DNA of 64,000 nucleotides from Chryseobacterium sp. StRB126 (GTDB taxonomy: Bacteria; Bacteroidota; Bacteroidia; Flavobacteriales; Weeksellaceae). The DNA lies in the NCBI RefSeq assembly GCF_000829375.1, contig NZ_AP014624.1:1364001-1428000 (forward strand), given 5' to 3'. This document shows, in pieces, positions 44,677 through 53,488 of the stretch (positions are counted from its first letter, which is position 1; each line of letters starts with the position of its first letter). A model generated the notes under the pieces. The model ran no database searches. It saw only the letters and a list, made by a program, of their open reading frames with translations, and had not been told where the DNA came from. A program made the translations under genes and the position numbers.

Positions 44677-45117
44677 AATCATATCCCGCATCTGTAAACC
44701 GTTTTCATAAATCGGGGATGGGTAATTTTCAAGAAAGAAATCTTTACGTATTCCCGTTTTCTTGAAACCGTTTTTCTCATAAAACCTGATCTGCTGAAAT
44801 CCTGTATCTGAAGTTCCGACACTTAGGACTTCATAATGATTGTCACGGGCAATTTCCTTGGCTTTATCCATTAAAATACTCCCAATTCCTTTGCTTCTGT
44901 AGCTTTCAATAACAGCAATATTTTTAATCTCCAGCTCAGTATCATTGTTTTTGTATAAGGCCATAACGGCAATGTTCTCTGTTCCATTATGTAACAGATA
45001 GATATTGCATTTAAAGATGTACTGATCTATGGCTTCAGTAGTCTCATCTGCTAATAGTAATAGTCCATAAGGAATTTCTGAATCCTTTTCAATCTTATTA
45101 AAAGTATATTGCTCCAT
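44650..45117 (-). CDS. GNAT family N-acetyltransferase
   Basis: From the ATG at 45117 (open frame begins at 45249, unlikely) it has 155 residues. Motif A for acetyl-CoA is IAVIESYRSKGIGSILMDKA (Q/RxxGxG/A as RSKGIG), followed by VGTSDTGFQQIRFYEKNGFKKT. It overlaps the 3' end of the LysR gene tail-to-tail. Substrate unknown. Confidence 0.87.
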   Translation of the reverse strand: MEQYTFNKIEKDSEIPYGLLLLADETTEAIDQYIFKCNIYLLHNGTENIAVMALYKNNDTELEIKNIAVIESYRSKGIGSILMDKAKEIARDNHYEVLSVGTSDTGFQQIRFYEKNGFKKTGIRKDFFLENYPSPIYENGLQMRDMILLAHHITE

Positions 45118-45540
45118 CTGTAAACTCTTGTAAATAATTGTATACCATTTAGGTTTGTTGATACATGGTATGGGATTTATGCAAAAATAGGAAAAATAGC
45201 TGCTGGAAGCTAATATTAGAAGTCTGTGATTTTTTGTTGGAAAACGCAAGGGCGTAAAGAATGTAGGAGAATTAGATTGTTTTTAAGGCGCAGGAAAATC
45301 GAAGATTTTCAGCAATGTATTCGTGGCATTACAATAAGTGGTATTCAATTTTATCGCAGATAAAATCCTTGCGCCTTAAAAACATGTGGAAAGTAAAACT
45401 TCTTTGCGTTTTCCAACCTATTATAAGTGCTCGTTAAATAACACTTTTTAACAAAAAACAGTAAAATTGGTAAGTTCTTGTTCCGTTTTTTTATCGCAAA
45501 TTTGTTTCATCACTTTATATTAATAATTAAAATAAAGACT
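45118..45540. other. intergenic region (423 bp) carrying a long inverted repeat
   Basis: No gene. The left arm 45234-45295 (GTTGGAAAACGCAAGGGCGT on, TTTTTAAGGCGCA) and the right arm 45367-45418 (TTGCGCCTTAAAAA, CTTTGCGTTTTCCAAC) face each other; the right arm belongs to family A copy 3. Confidence 0.6.
45318..45418 (+). repeat. dispersed intergenic repeat family A, copy 3
   Basis: TATTCGTGGCATTA, GGTATTCAATTTTATCGCAG, ATAAAATCCTTGCGCC, GCGTTTTCCAAC in the same order as copy 1 in reverse. Confidence 0.75.
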
Positions 45541-46416
45541 ATGCAAAAGAAAACCTATACGGGGCAACCTGTAGTAACTTTAAATAACGGAGTGGATATT
45601 CCCGCGTTAGGCTTTGGAGTATGGCAGATGGAGGACCTGAAAGAATGCGAAAATGCTGTTATTAAAGCTATTCAGACAGGATACCGAATGATTGATACAG
45701 CAGCAATCTATCAAAATGAAACTGCGGTAGGAGCTGCGGTAAAAAACAGTGGAGTAGACAGAGATGAATTGTTTATCACTTCTAAAGTCTGGGTTCAGGA
45801 TCATGGCTATGAAAAAGCAAAAAGTGCCTTCCAGAGAACACTGAACAGACTGCAGATGGATTATCTGGATATGTATCTTATCCACTGGCCGTATGGTGAC
45901 TTCTTAGGAACATGGAAAGCTTTGGAAGAACTGTATCAGGAAGGAAAAATTAAAGCAATTGGGGTTTGTAATTTTACTGTTGAAAAATTAGAGGAACTAA
46001 AAGCGAACTCAACGATTCTTCCGGTAATTAATCAGATTGAGCTGCATCCTGTATTCCAGCAAAAAGAATTACAGGTGTATGACAGAGAAAATAATATTGT
46101 AACACAACCATGGAGCCCGCTTGGAAATGGAAATGCCAACCTTTTAAGCAATACTGAGCTGAAGGCAGTTGCTGAAAAATATGGAAAAACGGTTGCTCAG
46201 GTAATTTTGAGATGGCATTTACAGGAAGGCTTTGTAGTGATTCCAAAATCTGTGACACCATCTAGAATTGAAGAAAACTTTAATGTATTTGATTTTGAAC
46301 TAACAGAAGATGAAATGAATGTTGTTCGTTCTTTAGATACTGGAAAAAGATTATTCTTTGATCCTAAAGACCCGGAATGGGAGCAGAAAATGCTTAAGTC
46401 TGTAGCGGATATTTAA
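45541..46416 (+). CDS. aldo/keto reductase (2,5-diketo-gluconate reductase-like)
   Basis: From the ATG at 45541 it has 291 residues (the frame is open to 45478). It has the AKR5-type pattern IPALGFGVWQM, MIDTAAIYQNE (Asp, Tyr), FITSKVWV (Lys), MYLIHWPYGD (His) and a C-terminal VVIPKSVTPSRIEENF, which binds NADPH. It reduces aldehydes or diketones. Monocistronic, followed by a family B palindrome. Confidence 0.9.
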   Translation: MQKKTYTGQPVVTLNNGVDIPALGFGVWQMEDLKECENAVIKAIQTGYRMIDTAAIYQNETAVGAAVKNSGVDRDELFITSKVWVQDHGYEKAKSAFQRTLNRLQMDYLDMYLIHWPYGDFLGTWKALEELYQEGKIKAIGVCNFTVEKLEELKANSTILPVINQIELHPVFQQKELQVYDRENNIVTQPWSPLGNGNANLLSNTELKAVAEKYGKTVAQVILRWHLQEGFVVIPKSVTPSRIEENFNVFDFELTEDEMNVVRSLDTGKRLFFDPKDPEWEQKMLKSVADI

Positions 46417-46435
46417 GTTTAATTAAAATTATATC

Positions 46436-46496
46436 TCCCGCAGATTTCACAGATACCGCAGATTTTTGATCTGTGAAATTTGTGAGATCTGTGGGA
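46436..46496. repeat. palindromic repeat family B, copy 3
   Basis: TCCCGCAGATTTCACAGATA ... ATCTGTGAAATTTGTGAGAT then CTGTGGGA. The arms pair over about 20 bases. It lies right after the reductase stop and could act as a terminator. Confidence 0.7.
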
Positions 46497-46589
46497 ATTT
46501 TATTTTCTGTCGGAGTGTGAGGAATGTCATACGTTGTTGAAAGTGAACTGTTTTTATTTTTTGTACCTTTTTAATTAAAATAAATTTTT

Positions 46590-47648
46590 ATGTTTTGGCC
46601 GGATACAATCAGTAAAAAATTAGGAGTGAAATATCCTGTTATTCAGGCTCCGATGTTTGGAGCGAGTACTGTACAGATGGTGACTGCAGCATCCCGTGCA
46701 GATTGTCTGGGCTCTTTGGCATTGGCAGACCTTTCAGCAGATGAATCCATTGAACTGATTAGAGAGACAAAAAAATTAACGGATAAGCCTTTTGCTGCTA
46801 ATATTTTTGTACACCACATTCCTGAAATAACAGAGGATTTAAAAGAGAAATTTGTTCAAACCAGACAGTTTTTGGGGCAGCTGGCAAAAGACAATGGTAT
46901 TGAAGTAAGTCTTCCTGATCTGGAAGAACTTAAAGTGAGATCCTATCATGAACTGGTAGATGCGATCATTGAAGAAAACTGCAAAATCCTAAGCTTTACT
47001 TTTGGAAATCTGGATGATCAAAGTATTCAGAAGCTGAAAGAAAATGGTGTAACACTGATTGGTACATGTACTTCAGTACGTGAAGCGTTGATTTTAGAAA
47101 AATCGGGAATTGATATCATCTGTGTGCAGGGAACAGAAGCTGGTGGTCATAGAGGAACTTTTGATCCTGTCCATGTTCCGCAGATTGGAGGATTATCTTT
47201 ATTATCACAGGTGTACGACCATGTACAGGTTCCGTTGATCTATGCAGGCGGAATTTATAACGGAAAAACTTTAAAGGCTGTAAATGATTTGGGAGCACAG
47301 GGATTTCAGGTGGGGAATCTTCTGCTGGCTTCTCAGGAAAGTGCTATGCTGCCTTTCGAAAAAGAAAGGCTTAAAAAAGTAAGAGAAGATGAAATCATGT
47401 TGACGAAAAGCTTTTCAGGCAGATATGCAAGAGGAGTTAGAAACAAATACATTGAAGGCGTTGAAGATTCTGAATATATCTTACCTTATCCTTATCAGAA
47501 TAAACTTACAAACGCATTACGGAAAGCTGCAAAATCTAAACAGAATGCAGACTTTGTTGGAATTTGGGTAGGGCAGTCTATCCATCGATATAGCGAAAAT
47601 TCTACCGAAGAAATTTTGAAAAATCTGATTAAAGATTGTGAAAGATAG
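46590..47648 (+). CDS. nitronate monooxygenase (2-nitropropane dioxygenase-like)
   Basis: 352 residues, an FMN TIM-barrel. The start KLGVKYPVIQAPMFGASTVQM and the motif CVQGTEAGGHRGTF, plus IYAGGIYNGKTLKAVNDLGAQGF (FMN phosphate site), are typical. It removes propionate-3-nitronate or similar nitronates. Monocistronic. Confidence 0.9.
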   Translation: MFWPDTISKKLGVKYPVIQAPMFGASTVQMVTAASRADCLGSLALADLSADESIELIRETKKLTDKPFAANIFVHHIPEITEDLKEKFVQTRQFLGQLAKDNGIEVSLPDLEELKVRSYHELVDAIIEENCKILSFTFGNLDDQSIQKLKENGVTLIGTCTSVREALILEKSGIDIICVQGTEAGGHRGTFDPVHVPQIGGLSLLSQVYDHVQVPLIYAGGIYNGKTLKAVNDLGAQGFQVGNLLLASQESAMLPFEKERLKKVREDEIMLTKSFSGRYARGVRNKYIEGVEDSEYILPYPYQNKLTNALRKAAKSKQNADFVGIWVGQSIHRYSENSTEEILKNLIKDCER

Positions 47649-47788
47649 ATCAAGATGTTTTCAATTTGACTGTAATTTTATATTTTCGTAGCTCAGTATC
47701 ATTCTGATGTACCGGAAAGTTTATTTGTATTGAATTTCTTTCAGGAATATCTTTTTTGATTTGATATAAAAACTAAACCAGCGAAAAA

Positions 47789-48403
47789 ATGAAATTTTCA
47801 GAGGGAATTCAGAGATCACTTCCATTCGGCTATCTATTTCTTGTCGTAATGGGAATATTAAAAGAAAGTGTCTTCTACTATCAGATAGGCATTAATATTT
47901 TAAAATACTCAACAATTATGGACATTCTAATAAGTCCGATTGCTACTTTAACCTCTCATCCGGTTATATTGATTGCTCTTATTATCATCGTCGTATCTTC
48001 ATTTGCCTTTCCATCTTATTTATCAAAACAAAGTAATAAAAATAAAAAATGGGCACAAAAAATGGCTGCCCTTAAAGATCATGAAAATATGAGCAAGGAG
48101 GCTATTGAGAATCATTTTACAAATATGTTTGTGAAATTTACGGCCATGATGCTATTGTCTTTCTTTGTAGGAATAGGTTGGGGAGAAGGGATGGCATTAA
48201 CAAAAAGAATAAAGGAAAACAGGCTTAAATATGACTATACCTTAAATTATGGTGATGAAAATTCTGAGCTGGTACACCTGATAGGCTCCAACAGTATGTA
48301 TTACATTTACCTGATGAAAGGAAACAATAAGATAAAAATTGCGCCGGTAGGAGCCATCAAAAATATTGAGCTAACCCACAACAGACAATTGAATAATGAG
48401 TAA
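47789..48403 (+). CDS. hypothetical membrane protein
   Basis: I do not recognise the 204-residue protein. Three hydrophobic segments: about residues 12-30, 55-76 (VILIALIIIVVSSFAF) and 113-130 (FTAMMLLSFFVGIGW). Between them is a charged loop (KQSNKNKKWAQKMAALKDHEN), and the C-terminal 70 residues are soluble. Followed by a terminator shared with mpl. Confidence 0.65.
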   Translation: MKFSEGIQRSLPFGYLFLVVMGILKESVFYYQIGINILKYSTIMDILISPIATLTSHPVILIALIIIVVSSFAFPSYLSKQSNKNKKWAQKMAALKDHENMSKEAIENHFTNMFVKFTAMMLLSFFVGIGWGEGMALTKRIKENRLKYDYTLNYGDENSELVHLIGSNSMYYIYLMKGNNKIKIAPVGAIKNIELTHNRQLNNE

Positions 48404-48450
48404 CATATAACAGCCCATTCTTTTTGTGAATGATAGACAATTATCTAATA

Positions 48451-48486
48451 AAAAAGCTTCAGATTATATTTCTGAAGCTTTTTATT
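48451..48486. terminator. bidirectional terminator
   Basis: AAAAAGCTTCAGA/TCTGAAGCTTTTT is a perfect 13-bp stem between the convergent membrane-protein gene and mpl, with T and A tracts on both sides. Confidence 0.85.
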
Positions 48487-49823
48487 TATTTTGTTAAATC
48501 AAGTCCGCCAAAGTTTCCTGAACTCATCATCAGATAAACTCCATCTGTTTTATCTAATGTATTCCAGTAGGTGTGAAGGTCTTCAGCATTGGTGAAAACT
48601 CTTAGGTTGTCATTCTTGAACTTTTCTTTAATAAATTCCGGAGAGATAGGTTCCATTCTTTTGATCTTTAAAGCATCTTCAGAATAGAAAACGATAGCTT
48701 CTTCCAATCCATCCATAGCATGGTCATATTGCTCTAAAAAAGCAGGATTTAAGCTGGAATAGGTATGAAGTTCAAGGAAGCCATACTTCTTTTCATTTTT
48801 AAATTGCTCCTTGAATGCTTTTACAGCGGCCTTTACTTTGCTTGGAGCGTGAGCAAAGTCTTTATACAATGTTCCTTTATCGTCTCTTTCTACCTTTTCA
48901 AGACGTTTGGAAGCTCCTTTAAAACTCATGATCGCTTCATAGAAATCCTCATCCATAATTCCCAGCTGCTGGCAGATATGTCTTGCTCCTTCCATATTCA
49001 ACAGGTTGTGTGCACCGAAAACAGAAAGAGGAACATCTCCCATTTCAGTTTTTAAATACACTTTTCCGTTGCTGATCTCATATTCCGGAGTTTTGTAAGG
49101 AATCTTTCTGAAATAATTTTCAGCATTTTCCACTACTTTCACTACCTCAGGATCTTCTTCATTGTATACCAAAACACCACCGGGAGTAATGCTCGCTACA
49201 AATTTTCTGAACTGTTCAATATAATCATCAAATGTTTTGAAAACATTGATATGATCCCAAGCAATCCCACTCATTAAAGCGATATTCGGTTGGTATAATA
49301 AAAATTTTGAACGCAGGTCAATAGGGGAAGAAAGATACTCATCACCTTCCAATACCATGAAATCATTATCCTGAGTAAGTTTTACCATACAGTCGAAACC
49401 TTCCAATTGGGCTCCTACCATAAAGTCTACATCTTTCTGATGGAAATTCAGAACATGAAGAATCATGGAAGTAATGGTTGTTTTCCCGTGTGATCCGGCA
49501 ATAACCACTCTTGTTTTATTTTTAGACTGCTCGTATAAAAATTCCGGGTAAGAATATATTTTTAACCCTAATTCTTTTGCCTTTGCCAATTCAGGATTAT
49601 CCTGGTGAGCATGCATTCCAAGAATAACCGCATCAATATCCGGAGTGATTTTTTCCGGGAACCAACCCATTTCCTGAGGCAATATTCCCTTTTTCTCCAA
49701 TCTGGATTTTGATGGTTCAAAAATAGCATCATCTGAACCGGTAACCTGATATCCTTTATCTTTTAAGGCGATGGCAAGATTGTGCATGGCGCTTCCGCCA
49801 ATAGCAATGAAGTGGGTTTTCAA
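48486..49823 (-). CDS. mpl: UDP-N-acetylmuramate:L-Ala-gamma-D-Glu-mDAP ligase
   Basis: Mpl reattaches recycled tripeptide to UDP-MurNAc. The 445-residue Mur-ligase protein starts IAIGGSAMHNLAIALKDKGY, has the ATP-binding loop VIAGSHGKTTITSMI and continues with GDEYLSSPID. The SHGKTT and EGDEY patterns separate Mpl from MurC. Followed upstream (49830 on) by a small lipoprotein gene on the same strand. Confidence 0.9.
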   Translation of the reverse strand: MKTHFIAIGGSAMHNLAIALKDKGYQVTGSDDAIFEPSKSRLEKKGILPQEMGWFPEKITPDIDAVILGMHAHQDNPELAKAKELGLKIYSYPEFLYEQSKNKTRVVIAGSHGKTTITSMILHVLNFHQKDVDFMVGAQLEGFDCMVKLTQDNDFMVLEGDEYLSSPIDLRSKFLLYQPNIALMSGIAWDHINVFKTFDDYIEQFRKFVASITPGGVLVYNEEDPEVVKVVENAENYFRKIPYKTPEYEISNGKVYLKTEMGDVPLSVFGAHNLLNMEGARHICQQLGIMDEDFYEAIMSFKGASKRLEKVERDDKGTLYKDFAHAPSKVKAAVKAFKEQFKNEKKYGFLELHTYSSLNPAFLEQYDHAMDGLEEAIVFYSEDALKIKRMEPISPEFIKEKFKNDNLRVFTNAEDLHTYWNTLDKTDGVYLMMSSGNFGGLDLTK

Positions 49824-49829
49824 TTGTAT

Positions 49830-50267
49830 TTACTGTTTTTTAACATTAGTATTAATGATCTGCTGGAAAGCCTCAAGAATGTTATTCCAGTTCGTCTGAT
49901 AATTAGGAATAATCATGCTGGCATCCGACTTACTGCCTTCGTTAGGCCCTTTTTTAATATTAATTGAAGTAGAAATATTATCGTATAATTTCTTACGATC
50001 TTCCTGTATTCTTCTGAAATTATTTTGGGAAAGAACCTGATCCAGTTTTTTCAGATCTTCATTTGAAATTTTAAAATCCTGTTTATGTTTTTTCCCCTGG
50101 CCCTCAAAGGAGTAGTGTACATTGTTCCCTTTGATAAGCAGATTTTCATATACAGGAGCAACGCCGCCACTTTTCGAATAACTGATATCAAAATCCGAAT
50201 ATACTTTTTGGCTGTTGCACGAAACTAATACTATGATAGCGAATAAAATTCCGATTATTCTGTTCAT
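49830..50267 (-). CDS. small lipoprotein of unknown function
   Basis: 145 residues with a lipobox (IVLVSC, Cys17) and a signal sequence. The rest is charged with beta-type repeats (LLIKGNNVHYSFEGQGKKHKQDF). I do not recognise it. It sits 6 bp upstream of mpl and 3 bp after the acyltransferase, on the same strand, so it belongs to the acyltransferase-lipoprotein-mpl run. Confidence 0.7.
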   Translation of the reverse strand: MNRIIGILFAIIVLVSCNSQKVYSDFDISYSKSGGVAPVYENLLIKGNNVHYSFEGQGKKHKQDFKISNEDLKKLDQVLSQNNFRRIQEDRKKLYDNISTSINIKKGPNEGSKSDASMIIPNYQTNWNNILEAFQQIINTNVKKQ

Positions 50268-50270
50268 AAT

Positions 50271-51077
50271 TTAATTATTTGAGTCCTTTTGTTCTAATTT
50301 TTTAGCTTTAAGTTCTTCATCATAATTGTGTAATACATTGAAGTCTTCCGTCTGCTCAATGGCAGTCATGATCTTCAAAAGAATTTCCGGTGCTTTTTCA
50401 TTATCATAATCGATATCCAGAGGAGCCTTGAATTCCATGGTAGGTTTTACACCGGTTACCTTTACACGGAGTCCTTTTTTATCAAATGCTCTTCTGAATC
50501 CGTTGATCTTGATCGGGATTACAATAGGACGCTGGTTTTTTACCAATTTGGCAGTTCCTCTTCGTCCTTGGGCAAAGGCTGATGTTGTTCCTTGAGGGAA
50601 GGTGGCCACCCAACCGTTGTCCAGTGCTTTCATAATATTGTCTACCTCACTCATGTCTACCATTCTGTTGACATTTTTTCCTTCTGCCCTCCAGGTTCTT
50701 TTTACGGTTACAGCTCCTGCAATTTTGAAAATTTTAGGAAGAATCCCTTTATTCATGGTTTCTTCTGCTGCTACATAGTAAAAATCAATCTTTGGATTCA
50801 ACAGGTAGATCGGATTTTTAATCGTATTTAAATATCCATTATTTACGGCACAGAAAGCATGGTACATTGCAGCTACATCGGCAAAATAAGTCTGATGGTT
50901 AGATACAAACAATACATTGGAGTCCGGAAGATCCACAAGGTGCTCTGTTCCTGTTATTTTTAACTTATTAAAGCCGTTGAACCTTCTATAGGATACAACT
51001 CCTAAGATAAAAATAATAAACCTTTTTAAAAAATAAGGTGTTCCGAATGCATCGGTGAAAATATTTTTCTTCGCCAT
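50271..51077 (-). CDS. 1-acyl-sn-glycerol-3-phosphate acyltransferase family
   Basis: 268 residues. The PlsC motif NHQTYFADV (H-x4-D) and block III PQGTTS (in place of FPEGTR), with the basic stretch AQGRRGTAKLV, are visible. It acylates lysophosphatidate or a related lipid. First gene of a three-gene minus-strand group; the NUDIX gene upstream is separated by 27 bp. Confidence 0.88.
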   Translation of the reverse strand: MAKKNIFTDAFGTPYFLKRFIIFILGVVSYRRFNGFNKLKITGTEHLVDLPDSNVLFVSNHQTYFADVAAMYHAFCAVNNGYLNTIKNPIYLLNPKIDFYYVAAEETMNKGILPKIFKIAGAVTVKRTWRAEGKNVNRMVDMSEVDNIMKALDNGWVATFPQGTTSAFAQGRRGTAKLVKNQRPIVIPIKINGFRRAFDKKGLRVKVTGVKPTMEFKAPLDIDYDNEKAPEILLKIMTAIEQTEDFNVLHNYDEELKAKKLEQKDSNN

Positions 51078-51104
51078 TTTTCAATTAAACACGGTAGTGC
51101 AAAG

Positions 51105-51734
51105 TTACATTTTTTTCAGCAACTGGCTGAATTCACTTAATATCATTGCTGTAGCACCCCAGATAATATATCCGTTGAAATTGATGACAGGAACTTCACT
51201 TCCGCCGGCACTTGGAAGTGCCATAATTTCAGGGGTATCCGACAGATTTAAAAAAGAAGTGATCGGAAACTCTATGGTCTCCACTGCTTCAGTCTGCTGA
51301 AGAACGAAGAGCGGATTCTTTTTAGTATACGAAATATAAGGATATACGTAAAAATTACTTGGCGGAACATAGATGGGAGACATTTCCCGGATAATTTTCA
51401 CATAGTGTTTATCTATCCCAATTTCTTCTGAGGTTTCACGAACTGCAGTTTCTGCAAAATCCTGATCCATTTCTTCGCGTTTTCCACCGGGTAATGAGAT
51501 TTGCCCGCTGTGTCTGTCATGTTCATTAATCGTTCTTTGGATTAAAGGAAAATACCACTCATTATCCTTCAGATACAATACAATATTCACTGCTGCAAAC
51601 TTGGGATTTTTTGCAATTACTTCATCGTATGTAAAAACAGGACGGTAGGGAGGAGAAAATACTCCATGAGCGGGTTCGCCGGGAAGCTCTACACTTTTTA
51701 TTTTCCTTAATAAATCTTTTCCAAAATTTTCCAT
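51105..51734 (-). CDS. NUDIX hydrolase (CoA pyrophosphatase-like)
   Basis: 209 residues with a complete Nudix box GGKREEMDQDFAETAVRETS plus EEIG. The context HSGQISLPGGKREE is typical of the NudL/PCD1 coenzyme A diphosphatase group. It hydrolyses CoA or its oxidised or acylated forms. It precedes the acyltransferase gene on the same strand. Confidence 0.9.
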   Translation of the reverse strand: MENFGKDLLRKIKSVELPGEPAHGVFSPPYRPVFTYDEVIAKNPKFAAVNIVLYLKDNEWYFPLIQRTINEHDRHSGQISLPGGKREEMDQDFAETAVRETSEEIGIDKHYVKIIREMSPIYVPPSNFYVYPYISYTKKNPLFVLQQTEAVETIEFPITSFLNLSDTPEIMALPSAGGSEVPVINFNGYIIWGATAMILSEFSQLLKKM

Positions 51735-52094
51735 AGCTCAAATTTAATAATATATTCCTGAAGAAATAAGGGCCTTAACATTAATTAACCTATAAAGTGG
51801 TGATGGAAAGACATTGAATTTGAATGATGAATTTGCTTTGCAAATGAATAGTGAATTATTCTTGATGGAGTAGTGCAGAGGGAAGTGAATGAATCCTTCA
51901 TTATTGATATTTTATAATGTCTGCTTCAATATCGTATTTCTACGTAACTGAAATCCGTGATGCTGTAAATACCAAAAACAGTGAGCCTGGGACCCAAAAA
52001 TGGTGACTTTTATAATTTACACTTTGATGGTGGTTTCTCACTTACCTATAGCGTATACCTTTGTCTTACTATTAACCAATTAATTTTTACTAAG
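51735..52094. promoter_or_regulatory. upstream region of the curli locus (360 bp)
   Basis: No gene. It holds a short repeat at 51822-51856 and, at 52056-52063, a TACCTTTG element (a -7 box) 31 bp before the ATG of csgA. No TTTG is found 18-19 bp upstream of it, so the promoter is expected to be weak or activator dependent. The frame open from 51981 is not considered part of csgA. Confidence 0.5.
51822..51856 (+). repeat. left-flank repeat of the curli locus, GAATGATGAATT family
   Basis: GAATGATGAATTTGCTTTGC (51822-51841) matches the reverse complement of 57657-57676 at 19 of 20 positions. The following TGCAAATGAATAGTGAATTATTC resembles 57611-57640 in direct orientation. Confidence 0.55.
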
Positions 52095-52913
52095 ATGAAA
52101 AATTTACTTACAGGTGTGTTTACACTAATCGCCATGAGTTTCGGTTTCGCACAAGCTAATATTGATGTGACTACCCAAATTGGAAACCTGAATTTAGCAA
52201 CTGTAGACCAGACAGGTCTTTTGAACATGAATTCTTTAACACAGAATGGGAACCGTAATACTGCAGATATTGATCAGGTAGGTATTATTAACATGAATAC
52301 TGCAGTGAGTAATGGAAACAGAAACTCAATAGATGTAGATCAAATTGGTATCGGAAACTCAAATAATGTGAGCCAGACAGGTAATCGAAATAATGCTTCA
52401 ACCTGGCAGCTTGGTCTTTTTAATTCAACTCAACAAATTCAACTTGGAAGAAGAAATGAAGCTTCTTCGGTACAAATAGGGGTGGGTAACGGTGTATTCC
52501 AATATCAGGATGGAAGAAGAAATGATGCTTCAGCTATTCAGGTAGGCAGCGGAAACATGGCGTATCAGATCCAGACAGGTAGAAGAAACGAAGCTGATGG
52601 TCTTCAGATAGGAGCTAATAATCTACTTGTTCAATATCAGGCAGGTAATGATAATAGTGCGAACCATACTCAAGTGGGTAGCAGTAATATAGCACTTTCA
52701 GCCCAAATTGGTGATGATAATACGGCTGTAGGACTACAGGTAGGTAGTGCAAACCAATTATATCAAGTTCAGTTAGGAGATTCTAATACTGCTATTGACC
52801 TTCAGGTGGGTAACGGAAACTTTAGCTGGGTAACTCAATCCGGTGATGCTCATTTCCATCTTGGTACTCAGGTGGGTAATGGAAATTCTATGGTTATCAA
52901 TCAATCGAACTAA
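52095..52913 (+). CDS. csgA: curlin major subunit (CsgA-like amyloid protein)
   Basis: From the ATG at 52095 it has 272 residues. Signal peptide MKNLLTGVFTLIAMSFGFA-Q, a short lead, then eleven units of exactly 22 residues without insertion. A typical unit is NRNTADIDQVGIINMNTAVS plus NG: the first strand holds Q-x-G at positions 9-11 and Asn at 14, and the next strand Q or S before x-G. This is the curlin ladder, one beta-strand-loop-strand turn of amyloid per unit. E. coli CsgA has five units. The last units lose the Arg/Asn pattern and read DAHFHLGTQVGNGNS. Followed by a hairpin. Confidence 0.9.
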   Translation: MKNLLTGVFTLIAMSFGFAQANIDVTTQIGNLNLATVDQTGLLNMNSLTQNGNRNTADIDQVGIINMNTAVSNGNRNSIDVDQIGIGNSNNVSQTGNRNNASTWQLGLFNSTQQIQLGRRNEASSVQIGVGNGVFQYQDGRRNDASAIQVGSGNMAYQIQTGRRNEADGLQIGANNLLVQYQAGNDNSANHTQVGSSNIALSAQIGDDNTAVGLQVGSANQLYQVQLGDSNTAIDLQVGNGNFSWVTQSGDAHFHLGTQVGNGNSMVINQSN

Positions 52914-52944
52914 GCCCTTTTTAATACTGTAATCTTTAAAATTG

Positions 52945-52980
52945 AAAGGAGAAGCTACAGGTGTGGGTTCTCCTTTTTTA
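52945..52980 (+). terminator. hairpin and T run after csgA
   Basis: AAAGGAGAA/TTCTCCTTT stem with a 14-base loop, followed by a T run, 31 bp after csgA. It could reduce transcription of the assembly genes relative to the abundant subunit. Confidence 0.65.
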
Positions 52981-53082
52981 GCCTAAAGTTTACATCTGCT
53001 TGGAAATTATGATTTTATATAAATATTTACCAGGCATGTTTTCTTCCATTCTCTATTAATTTTTAATTTAAATATCAATGCC

Positions 53083-53481
53083 ATGTTTAATTTGAGATGG
53101 AGTGTTTTAGCTCTTTGTATGGTATTGCCATTGCAGGCTCAGGAAATAGACTGGGATAAGGTCAACAGTAATACAATCTTAAACCTTATCACCAGACAGA
53201 ATATGGAGATGAATGCGAGTTACTCTAATATCATTCAGATAGGTAACGATAATAATGCAGAACTTTCTCTTAATAACAGGACAATTATTACTGTAAGACA
53301 GCTTGGGGACTATAACGCTCTTTATTTTATCAATTCATTCGCAGATAAAGAAACCAAGGCTGCCATTATTACGCAAGGAAGTAATAATATCATTGATGTT
53401 ACGGGAAGCAATAGCATTTCAGACGGTATGCAGATCAATGTAAAAGGAGATAACAGAACCGTTTTCATGAGAAATTATTAA
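53083..53481 (+). CDS. csgB: short curlin-like protein (CsgB nucleator-like)
   Basis: 132 residues with a signal peptide (VLALCMVLPLQA-Q). Residues 45-130 carry curlin-like strands: NIIQIGNDNNAELSL, ITVRQLGDYNALYFI, AAIITQGSNNIIDVTG, GMQINVKGDNRTVF. Fewer and less regular units than csgA, as expected for a nucleator. Its place after csgA and before csgE supports this, but no separate proof exists. Confidence 0.75.
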   Translation: MFNLRWSVLALCMVLPLQAQEIDWDKVNSNTILNLITRQNMEMNASYSNIIQIGNDNNAELSLNNRTIITVRQLGDYNALYFINSFADKETKAAIITQGSNNIIDVTGSNSISDGMQINVKGDNRTVFMRNY

Positions 53482-53488
53482 ATCACAA

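Noticed and set aside
51981..52094. Upstream start for the curlin gene (38 extra residues)
   Set aside because: The signal peptide begins at 52095 and the TACCTTTG element lies inside the extra part.
52161..52900. Regular 66-bp units that could be taken for a CRISPR or satellite array
   Set aside because: They encode a continuous curlin ladder in one frame, vary at synonymous positions and have no spacer structure.
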